40,242 nt of DNA. It comes from an uncultured Clostridia bacterium (GTDB lineage Bacteria > Bacillota > Clostridia > Christensenellales > Borkfalkiaceae). Shown here piece after piece: positions 16,190 through 23,800 of this stretch. The stretch's first letter is position 1. Each line of letters starts with the position of its first letter. Both the position numbers and the translations under genes were made by a program. Under the pieces are notes generated by a model that was not told the DNA's origin, did not search any database, and saw nothing but the letters and a program-made list of their open reading frames with translations. Location: assembly GCA_947629875.1 (NCBI GenBank), contig CANRFK010000001.1, forward strand, positions 1 to 40,242, given 5' to 3'.

Positions 16190-17320
16190 ATGGTCAAAAA
16201 TACGCCTCCGATGGGGTGGAATACCTGGAATACTTTTGCGAAAGATATCAATGAAGAATTGATTCTGCAATCTGCGGACGCGTTGATCGCCACCGGGTTG
16301 AAGGACGCGGGCTATCAATACGTCGTGATAGACGATTGCTGGGCGCTCCGTGAGCGCGGTAAGGACGGAAAGCTCGTTCCCGATCCCGAAAAGTTCCCGC
16401 ACGGCATGAAATATGTCGCGGACGAACTGCACCGCCGCGGGTTGAAGTTCGGCATGTATTCCTGCTGCGGCGCCATGACGTGCGCGGAGTATCCCGGGAG
16501 CCTCAACCGCGAGTATCAGGACGCCAAGACGTTTGCGCGGTGGGGCGTGGACTTTTTGAAATACGATTATTGTTTCAAACCCGCGGGGTTGGAGGGCAAG
16601 ACGCTCTACCGCCGCATGGGGCTTGCGCTCGCGAACTGCGGGCGCGATATCCTGTTCAGCGGATGCAGCTGGGGCGCGGACAACACGCACGAGTGGATCG
16701 GAACGACGGGCGCCAACGCATGGCGCTCCACGCCCGATATCTTCGATACCTTCGATTCCGTGAAGGATCTCATCAAGCGGCAATACAACATCCTGCCTTA
16801 CGGCGGCGTGGGCTGTTTCAACGATATGGATATGCTCATCGTCGGCATGCACGGCAGGGGGAATGTCGGGCTCAAAGGGTGTACGGACGATGAATACCGC
16901 CTGCATTTCGCCGCGTGGTGCCTGCTCGCTTCGCCGCTCATGATCGGCTGCGACATCCGCGATATGGACGAGACGACGAGATCTGTCCTCATGAACAGGG
17001 ATCTCATCGCCATTTCGCAGGACGCCCGCGGGAACAGGCCGTACATCACCCGCTTCTTCGACTGCGACGACCTGCCCATCGTGGTGCGCGCGCTCGGGAA
17101 CGGCGATATCGCGCTCGGGCTCTTCAACATGACGGACGGCGACGCCAATTTCTGGGTGCCCGTGGACGACCTTGGCGTGCCGGAATTCAGCGGAAAGCGA
17201 CTGCGGGGCAAGGAGCTGTACACGGGGCGGGAGATCGCCTCGCAGAACGCGCTCCTGCGCGATAAAGTACCGCCGCACGCCTGCGCCGTATACCGCCTGC
17301 ACCTCGTGGACGCAAAATGA
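16190..17320 (+). CDS. Family 27 glycoside hydrolase (alpha-galactosidase / alpha-N-acetylgalactosaminidase family)
   Basis: 376 residues, no signal peptide, so cytosolic. Motifs are PPMGWNTW at the N-terminus, VIDDCW, FGMYSC, the nucleophile Asp126 in KYDYC, and the acid/base Asp183 in WRSTPDI. The specificity loop reads CSWGA (Cys159-Ala163). In human enzymes the galactosidase has Glu and Leu at the corresponding places and the GalNAc-ase has Ser and Ala, so this loop looks like the GalNAc type; beta-L-arabinopyranosidase activity is another option in GH27. It is first in the operon, directly under the operator, and overlaps the next gene by four bases. GGGAG seven bases upstream supports the start. 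Confidence 0.92.
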   Translation: MVKNTPPMGWNTWNTFAKDINEELILQSADALIATGLKDAGYQYVVIDDCWALRERGKDGKLVPDPEKFPHGMKYVADELHRRGLKFGMYSCCGAMTCAEYPGSLNREYQDAKTFARWGVDFLKYDYCFKPAGLEGKTLYRRMGLALANCGRDILFSGCSWGADNTHEWIGTTGANAWRSTPDIFDTFDSVKDLIKRQYNILPYGGVGCFNDMDMLIVGMHGRGNVGLKGCTDDEYRLHFAAWCLLASPLMIGCDIRDMDETTRSVLMNRDLIAISQDARGNRPYITRFFDCDDLPIVVRALGNGDIALGLFNMTDGDANFWVPVDDLGVPEFSGKRLRGKELYTGREIASQNALLRDKVPPHACAVYRLHLVDAK

Positions 17321-17508
17321 GCTGTGCGCGTTGCGGGCGGGGGCTCACGTTCAACGAACTCGGTTTGAACGCAAAATACAACCCACAGGACAAAAAACTC
17401 TGCATCGGATGCCTTGCGGAGTGGTTGGATGTTCCGCGCGTGCGGCTGGAGGAGAAGATAAAGGAGTTTCTCCGCATCGGCTGCGCGATGTTTGCGGAAG
17501 AACATTGA
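17317..17508 (+). CDS. Small zinc-ribbon-like protein, coupled to GH27
   Basis: 63 residues. Two cysteine pairs (CARC at 3-6 and a second pair, CIGC, near residue 30) should bind one zinc; the C-terminal half is a predicted helix with many Leu, Glu and Lys residues. The start overlaps the GH27 stop as ATGA, a sign of translational coupling. I recognise it only as a small clostridial zinc-ribbon-type family without an assigned function. It could be a small regulator or a chaperone-like partner. The context, between an enzyme and its repressor, suggests the first of these, but weakly. Confidence 0.75.
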   Translation: MSCARCGRGLTFNELGLNAKYNPQDKKLCIGCLAEWLDVPRVRLEEKIKEFLRIGCAMFAEEH

Positions 17509-17535
17509 AGGACGGATTTTTCAAATCCGTAAAAT

Positions 17536-17564
17536 TTGCGCCAATATATTAACGTTAATATATA
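17536..17564 (+). promoter_or_regulatory. Possible promoter and perfect operator palindrome in front of the LacI-type gene
   Basis: A perfect 20-base palindrome, ATATATTAACGTTAATATAT, covers 17544-17563. It shares its TTAACGTTAA core with the GH27 operator. A weak promoter (TTGCGC 17536-17541, 17 bases, TATATA 17559-17564) would be fully covered by the bound repressor, which fits autoregulation. The promoter part is less sure than the operator. Confidence 0.8.
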
Positions 17565-17579
17565 CAAAAAGGAGACCTT

Positions 17580-18557
17580 ATGGCAAGAGGAAGGGTCACG
17601 GTAAAGGATATCGCGCGGGAGGCGGGCGTCACGGCACAGACCGTATCGCGCGTGTTCCGCAATCAGGGATATCTTTCGGAGGACACCAAAAAGAAGGTGC
17701 TCGAAGCGGCGAAATTGCTCAACTACGTGCCCAACCAAACGGCGCGTTCGCTGCGCATCGGCAACGAGAAGAGCATCGCGGTGGTGTTCGACGGGCTCAG
17801 GAACGTCTATTTCTCGGTGATGATCGACTATCTCTACCGCGAGGCGAACCGCCTCGGGTACGCGCTCACCACGGTGTTCCGCGCCTATGAGCATGAGATC
17901 ACGGAAAAGGTGTATCTCGACGCACTTTCCCTGGGCGCGTCGGCGGTCGTCAGTTTCCTCGAGGCCTCGCCAGAACTCGGCGGGGCGGTGCGCAGGTACG
18001 GCGTGCCCGTGCTCGTTCTCGGGCGGCGCACGAACATCCCCGAGCTCGACTATGTGACGACGGACGATGAGAAGGGCGGCAGGCTCGCCGCGGAAAAACT
18101 CATCTCAAAGGGCTGCAAGAAATTCCTGTACGTTGCCGAAGGCATGGGCATGACGTGCGTGCAGGATCGCGGCAAGGGCTTTATCGACGCTCTCGCCGCG
18201 CACGGCCATTCGGCAAAGGTCATCGATATCAACGGCGGATTTGCAGAGCAGATCGCCGCTTTGGAGGCGGAGGGGTTCATCCCGGACGGCGTTTTCTGTT
18301 TTTCGGATATGATCGCCTTCTACGTGCTCACCAATCTGAAGGGCGAAAAGTACGCCTCCATGAAAGTCGTCGGCTACGATGATATCGGGGCGGAGGTACC
18401 GTTCCCGCTGCGGCTCACCTCCGTTGGCGTGGACAAGGCGGAATATACGCGCTATGCTCTGGGCAAGCTCGTGGCGAAGATCGAGAACGACGGGCACGAA
18501 GAACTGGCCATCCGCGAGCGGTACGATGTATTCCTTCATGAGGGAGAAACGGCGTAA
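17580..18557 (+). CDS. LacI/GalR-family transcriptional repressor
   Basis: 325 residues. The N-terminal helix-turn-helix (about 6-28: VTVKDIAREAGVTAQTVSRVF) and hinge helix (NYVPNQTARSLR, about 49-60) are typical of the family. The rest is a periplasmic-binding-protein-like effector domain, including the VTTDDEKGGRLAAEKL segment and VVGYDDIGAEV. It should bind a sugar released from the imported glycan and repress the operon in its absence. Its own leader carries a perfect palindrome, and a related one overlaps the GH27 promoter, so both auto- and operon control are likely. AAAGGAG five bases upstream fixes the start. The effector cannot be read from sequence. Confidence 0.93.
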   Translation: MARGRVTVKDIAREAGVTAQTVSRVFRNQGYLSEDTKKKVLEAAKLLNYVPNQTARSLRIGNEKSIAVVFDGLRNVYFSVMIDYLYREANRLGYALTTVFRAYEHEITEKVYLDALSLGASAVVSFLEASPELGGAVRRYGVPVLVLGRRTNIPELDYVTTDDEKGGRLAAEKLISKGCKKFLYVAEGMGMTCVQDRGKGFIDALAAHGHSAKVIDINGGFAEQIAALEAEGFIPDGVFCFSDMIAFYVLTNLKGEKYASMKVVGYDDIGAEVPFPLRLTSVGVDKAEYTRYALGKLVAKIENDGHEELAIRERYDVFLHEGETA

Positions 18558-18595
18558 GCCGAGCTGATATAGGAAAATAAGGAGGAAAAAATAGG

Positions 18596-21500
18596 ATGAA
18601 AAAACGCAAGTTGTTGGTCGGGCTCTGTATGGCGGTAACGTTCATACTCTGCGGAGCATTTGTGGCGTGCGGCGGGAAAAAACCCGACACGGACGACGGG
18701 GGGGGGTCATCTTCAACAGCAGTTTGGGATCTCAAACTCGAAGGTGAAAAGACTCGCACGCTGGAGATCGACGAGGCGATCACCGACCCCGTTACCGACA
18801 CGCTCACGTGGACGGTGACGAAGGACGGCGAGACCGTTGCGACGGAGCCCGTTGCCGTGACGCTCTCGGGCACGTCGGTCACGTACGACGAGGCTTCCCA
18901 CACGGTGACCGCCGTCAAGGAAGGCAAGACGACGGTTACACTCACACTCACGGGACATACCGATGTGCTGCCCGTCAGCGTGACGTATGAAGTTGTAGAT
19001 TATTTCTTCTCCCGCGAAGTGCAGAGGGGCACGTTGAATTTCTCGGGAGAATCCACCGGGCAGGTTCGCATCATGGGCGGGCAGGCGACCCTCGTTGCCG
19101 AGCGCAAGGCGACGGCATGGGTCTTCCGCACGACGCTCTCTGCCGTCGATTACAACACGGGAGAGGCGTTCGGCGTCGGTTCTTTCCTCGATAACGGCGA
19201 CCACGCGCTGTGGTTCGGGATGCAGAACAAGGACAGCCAGCCCGACGGAAAGTTCAGCGTCTATTTGAGGGACTTCTATGCGGGCTGGGGCAGCGCCAAA
19301 TATGACGGCAATCCCGAAGGATACAGCAACCGCACATTCGATCTTACAAACGGCGTTGAATGCGAGATTATCCGCAACGGCGACAATTATTATTACACGA
19401 TCGGAACATATTACGGAACTTATACGGCGCAGGAGACTGCGGCGACTTACCCCGGCGTTTTTTCGCAGGAGAGAGTCGTCACGGTCTCCCATTTTTCCGT
19501 GTCTTACGATGAAAATGAGGTGAGCGAGGCGGCCGCAGCGTATGCGACAAAGGGCGTCGCTTCCGTCGTCATCAATGAGACGAGAGCGGTGCGCCTTCTC
19601 AAGGGTTCGACGCAGAAGTACACCGCGAACTGCTATCCCGCAGACAAGAGCGCGGGCGCGACGGTCGCTTGGTCGCTCGACAAGGAAGGCATGACCGCGG
19701 GACAGGAGGGCACCACCATCGATGCGGACGGCACGCTGCACCTTTCCGATGATGCGGCGGGGAAAGTGACCGTCGTATGCACGGCGGGCGACGCGAAGGA
19801 TACCCTCACCGTGACCATCATCGCAGCGTCCGAGGACAAGGAAAACAGTCAGCTCTCCGTGAAGGGCGGCGTCATTCTCGAGGACGACAGCGGCGACATC
19901 GTATTTCCCGACTACATGGCTTCGACGAACGGCGTCGGCAACGAACAGAGCTATGAGGATGCGGGCTACGGCGCCATTCTCAAACAAAAGGTGACGGGCA
20001 ACTTCTCCGTGGAGTTCACCGTCTCCGAATATGTCGCCTATGCGCAAAATCCCAAACTCATGATCTCGCTCGGCGCGGATCACAACCAGTTCTATGTCGT
20101 CTATACATCGGGCTACTGCCGCATCGAAACGTACACCCGTCATGTCTATGACAATGCGGTGCACGACAACGACTGGGTGAACAGCGGCAGTTTTGAAAAA
20201 TTCGATGCGAACGCTTCCCATACCTTCAAGATCGAAGTGCGCAACGGCATTTACAATGTGACGGTGGACGGAACCGCGCTCACCTTCACGCCGTTCAACG
20301 GCGGAAACGGCGGACCGGAATCCACCCTTGTGCGCAGTTACGAACACTGCGCTGCCGAACTTCCCATCCGCATTGCGACGAACGGCGTCTCGGCGCGCGT
20401 CAGCGACATCACCGTGACGCAGAATGAAAGGACGCTTCCCGAATACTTCCACTTCGGCAATGCGACGACGGTAGAAAACGGCATTGAGATGCAGTGCTAC
20501 GACGGCACTCCCGACAGCTTGGCTTGGGCGCAGGCGCGCACCCGCGTCATCCGCACGGCGGCAAACAGGACGGGCGATTGCAACCTCACGATGAACATCA
20601 CATTCAGCGCGGCGATGCACGACGGCAAGGCGATCGTCCTTCTCGGGAATACGCAGGAACTGCAATTCTGCAACAAGATCGCGGCAGGGCAGGGGATCGT
20701 CCTGCAACTCGTTGACGGACCCGCCTTCGGCAAAACGTACGCCGTGCCCTGCGAAGCGGGCGCGGGCGGCACCTACACCATTGCCCTCCGCATCGAGCGG
20801 AAGGGGAACGAAAACCGCATCATTGCGAACGGCGAGGAGATCTGCCGCACCGACTATGCGTTCGGCGAGCACCTGCAATTCTCCGTGTTCAATATGCGCA
20901 GCGACGAAAACTCCGTCACCGTGAAGTTCACCGATATTGTGTTCGGCGACTATGAGGAGACCAAGGTCTACACAGTTGAGGATCTCACCAAGGACGTCAC
21001 GCTCTCCGTCACAGGACAGCATGAAGTAACGTTCACGGTGCACTGCAACGGCACCCCCATACACGATGAGGACTACACCGTTGAAGTGACGACGGAGGAG
21101 AAGAACTTTATTTCCTACGACGAGGGCAGCAAGAAGGTCACGGCGCTTGCGGCGGGCGAGGAGACGCTTACGATCAACATCAAGGTGGACGATGAAGTCG
21201 TCTGTACGGCGACCGTCACGTTCCACATCACCGCACGCGAGACGGCGGACTCCAACGAGAATTGGCAGGTGAAGGGCGGCGTTGTGCTCTACACCGACGA
21301 TAATTCCATCGAATTCCCCGAAGCATACCAAAGCACGAACGGCGTCGGCGATGAATATAACTATGCGGACGCGGATTACTCCGCCAACTACAAGAAAACC
21401 GTCACGGGCGACTTCTCCATCGAGTTCACCGTGGAGAATTACAAATCGGTGGGCGACTATCCTAAACTCATGATCTCGCTCGGCGGTACGCACAACCAAT

Positions 21501-23779
21501 TCTACGTCGCCTACAACCGCTTGGGAACGATCAACCGCGTCGAGAGCTTCACCGAATCCGTTTCGGGCAACAGTTGGTACGTCGGCGGTTGGATCAACAG
21601 CGCGGAGTTTGCCTCTTTCGATGTAAACGCTTCCCATACTTACAAGATCGAAGTAAAGAACGGCGTGTACACTGTTTCGTTGGACGGCAAGCCGCTTACC
21701 TTCCACGAGGGCGAAAATCTCAACGACGTGCGCACGCCCGTGCGGAAGCTTGCCGATTACGCCACCGAACAGCCCATCCGTATCTCGACGAGCGGCGTCT
21801 CCTGCACAGTCCGCAACATTAAGGTTGAAACGACGCCGACGACCATTCCCGATTACTTCGGCTACGGCGATAAGGCGCAGCCGGAGGAGAACGGCGTTGC
21901 CATGGAGTTCACCACTGGCACTTGGGATCAGGCGCGCAACCGCGTTGTCCGCAAGGAGCCCATCCAAAAAGGCGACTTCACGCTCACGATGAACCTTGTG
22001 TTCAGCGCGGCGATGGAGGACGGCAAGGCGATCGTCAACCTCGGCGGAAGAAAGGAACTTCACTTCTGCAACAAGATCAAGTCGGGACAACTCTGTCTTG
22101 AACTTGTCAATCTCGGCGACGACTTTGAGAATATCACTTGGCCTGCGGTGGGTGACTACAATATTCCCTATGAGGCAGGCGAGGACGGCACCTACACCGT
22201 TGCGCTTCGCATCGAGCGGAGCGGGAACATCAACCGCATCATTGCGAACGGCGTAGAACTCTGCAAGCCCGATTACGAGATCGGCTCCTACCTTCGCTTC
22301 TCGATCTTCAACGAGAAGGGAGACGATGCCTCCGCTACCGTGAAGTTCACCGATATTACGTTCGGCGAATATGAAGAACTCGATATCTACACCATCGAAG
22401 AGCTCAACAGGAAGGTCACGATCTCCAAGGGAAAAGAGCAGGAACTTACCTATACGGTGTACCGCAACGGCACCCCCATCCATGACGGCTACACCGTTGA
22501 AGTGACGACGGAGGAGAAGGACTTTGTCTCCTACGCGGACGGCAAGATCAAGGCGGTCGCTGTCGGCGAAGAGAACGTGACGATCACAATCAAGGTGAAC
22601 GGCGACGTCGTCTGCACGGCGGTCGTTCAGGTCACCGTCAGCGAGCGTCCCACGGCGACGGAGAACAGCGATTGGACGGTGAAAGTCGGTGATAAAGGCG
22701 GAATTACGCTCTATACCGATGATAACTCCTTTGAGTTCACCACCACGGAGGACGGCGTCGTCAATGAGTTTGATTATGTGGAAGCGGATTACTCCGTCGA
22801 CTACAAACACAAAGTGATCGGCGACTTCTCCATTGAGTTTACCGTAAAGAACTATACGGCGAAAGAAAATTTCCCCAAACTCATGATCTCCCTCGGCGGC
22901 TCGAACAATCAGTTCTATGTGGTCTACAACCGCGAAGGACACGTCAACCGCATTGAGACGCTCACAAAGTCCGTCAACGCAAGCAAAGAGATGTTTTGGG
23001 ACGGTTCGTGGCTCAGTTCGGATGAATTCGCCGAATTTGATACCGCAGCAGACCATACTTACAAGATCGCGGTCGTGGAGGGGATATACCATATCTATCT
23101 CGACAATCAGGAATTGACGAAATTCCATTTGGATAACAGTCAGGATATGCGTACCCTCATCCGCCGCTATGAGGATTGGTCTACCGAACAACCCATCCGC
23201 ATTGCGACAAAGGGAGCCACCTGCACGGTAAGCGATATCAAGGTGACGAACGGCTCGATCGAGGACGTGACGAAGAACAAGTTCTTCTCCTTCACCAAGG
23301 GCGCGTCGAACCTCACCGAGGACGGCTTCACGATGGCATTTGAGGTTCATAGCTTTGATGCAAATGACAAGTGCCAAAACAAGGTGTTCTATACGGGAAC
23401 GTTGTCCGAAAATTTCACGTTGGAATACACGCTCAAATTCTCCGACGATATGACGGACTCCAAGTGGATGACGGTCATCGGCGGATATACGTTCGGTATT
23501 GAAAACAAAATCAAAGGCTCTGCGGCAAAATTGAATTTCATCCTGAATGGCGCAGGTGCCGATTGGGGCGATTGTCCGATCACCGTTGAAAAAACGGACA
23601 CTTATACCGTAAAAATCACTCGTGCAGACGGGCAGATGAAGTTCTTCGTCAACGATACGGAAGTGAAGAGCGCCGCCGCCAACAATGCCACTACACTCGC
23701 TTTTTGGACGTTCAACAGCAACGACTATGCAGGCGAGGCGGGCGTCACCGCGACCGTCTCCAACCTCACCATTTCGTAA
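18596..23779 (+). CDS. Giant multi-modular lectin-like lipoprotein (1727 aa)
   Basis: Lipobox FVAC with cysteine 25. After a glycine/serine linker come a bacterial Ig-like domain (about 42-145), a beta-sandwich unit (about 145-315) and a second Ig-like domain (about 320-410). Then a module of about 471 residues is repeated: from about 417, from about 888, and from about 1359 (the last lacks the final Ig-like part). Each module has a beta-sandwich with PKLMISLG and NQFYV motifs, a second one with LTMN, FSAAM-DGKAIV, HFCNKI and RIIANG motifs, and an Ig-like spacer. They look like concanavalin-type glycan-binding folds; no catalytic residues are evident. It is probably a surface glycan collector for the transporter. 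A G9 tract sits in codons 35-37. Confidence 0.85.
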   Translation: MKKRKLLVGLCMAVTFILCGAFVACGGKKPDTDDGGGSSSTAVWDLKLEGEKTRTLEIDEAITDPVTDTLTWTVTKDGETVATEPVAVTLSGTSVTYDEASHTVTAVKEGKTTVTLTLTGHTDVLPVSVTYEVVDYFFSREVQRGTLNFSGESTGQVRIMGGQATLVAERKATAWVFRTTLSAVDYNTGEAFGVGSFLDNGDHALWFGMQNKDSQPDGKFSVYLRDFYAGWGSAKYDGNPEGYSNRTFDLTNGVECEIIRNGDNYYYTIGTYYGTYTAQETAATYPGVFSQERVVTVSHFSVSYDENEVSEAAAAYATKGVASVVINETRAVRLLKGSTQKYTANCYPADKSAGATVAWSLDKEGMTAGQEGTTIDADGTLHLSDDAAGKVTVVCTAGDAKDTLTVTIIAASEDKENSQLSVKGGVILEDDSGDIVFPDYMASTNGVGNEQSYEDAGYGAILKQKVTGNFSVEFTVSEYVAYAQNPKLMISLGADHNQFYVVYTSGYCRIETYTRHVYDNAVHDNDWVNSGSFEKFDANASHTFKIEVRNGIYNVTVDGTALTFTPFNGGNGGPESTLVRSYEHCAAELPIRIATNGVSARVSDITVTQNERTLPEYFHFGNATTVENGIEMQCYDGTPDSLAWAQARTRVIRTAANRTGDCNLTMNITFSAAMHDGKAIVLLGNTQELQFCNKIAAGQGIVLQLVDGPAFGKTYAVPCEAGAGGTYTIALRIERKGNENRIIANGEEICRTDYAFGEHLQFSVFNMRSDENSVTVKFTDIVFGDYEETKVYTVEDLTKDVTLSVTGQHEVTFTVHCNGTPIHDEDYTVEVTTEEKNFISYDEGSKKVTALAAGEETLTINIKVDDEVVCTATVTFHITARETADSNENWQVKGGVVLYTDDNSIEFPEAYQSTNGVGDEYNYADADYSANYKKTVTGDFSIEFTVENYKSVGDYPKLMISLGGTHNQFYVAYNRLGTINRVESFTESVSGNSWYVGGWINSAEFASFDVNASHTYKIEVKNGVYTVSLDGKPLTFHEGENLNDVRTPVRKLADYATEQPIRISTSGVSCTVRNIKVETTPTTIPDYFGYGDKAQPEENGVAMEFTTGTWDQARNRVVRKEPIQKGDFTLTMNLVFSAAMEDGKAIVNLGGRKELHFCNKIKSGQLCLELVNLGDDFENITWPAVGDYNIPYEAGEDGTYTVALRIERSGNINRIIANGVELCKPDYEIGSYLRFSIFNEKGDDASATVKFTDITFGEYEELDIYTIEELNRKVTISKGKEQELTYTVYRNGTPIHDGYTVEVTTEEKDFVSYADGKIKAVAVGEENVTITIKVNGDVVCTAVVQVTVSERPTATENSDWTVKVGDKGGITLYTDDNSFEFTTTEDGVVNEFDYVEADYSVDYKHKVIGDFSIEFTVKNYTAKENFPKLMISLGGSNNQFYVVYNREGHVNRIETLTKSVNASKEMFWDGSWLSSDEFAEFDTAADHTYKIAVVEGIYHIYLDNQELTKFHLDNSQDMRTLIRRYEDWSTEQPIRIATKGATCTVSDIKVTNGSIEDVTKNKFFSFTKGASNLTEDGFTMAFEVHSFDANDKCQNKVFYTGTLSENFTLEYTLKFSDDMTDSKWMTVIGGYTFGIENKIKGSAAKLNFILNGAGADWGDCPITVEKTDTYTVKITRADGQMKFFVNDTEVKSAAANNATTLAFWTFNSNDYAGEAGVTATVSNLTIS
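18698..18706 (+). repeat. Nine-G homopolymer just behind the lipobox codons
   Basis: Nine Gs form codons 35-37 (three glycines) of the 1727-aa lipoprotein. Slippage by one or two bases would shift the frame directly after the signal peptide and linker, turning the protein off. An A6 tract lies about 20 bases upstream. Confidence 0.9.
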
Positions 23780-23800
23780 CGCATGGCAAACGGAGGTATC

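Noticed and set aside
18713..23377. Very long open frame on the minus strand opposite the 1727-aa lipoprotein (about 1550 codons), and a similar one at 10622-14485
   Set aside because: No ribosome site or promoter, no family motif, Arg/Val/Ala-rich composition; these arise from codon bias in GC-rich, repeat-containing genes on the other strand.
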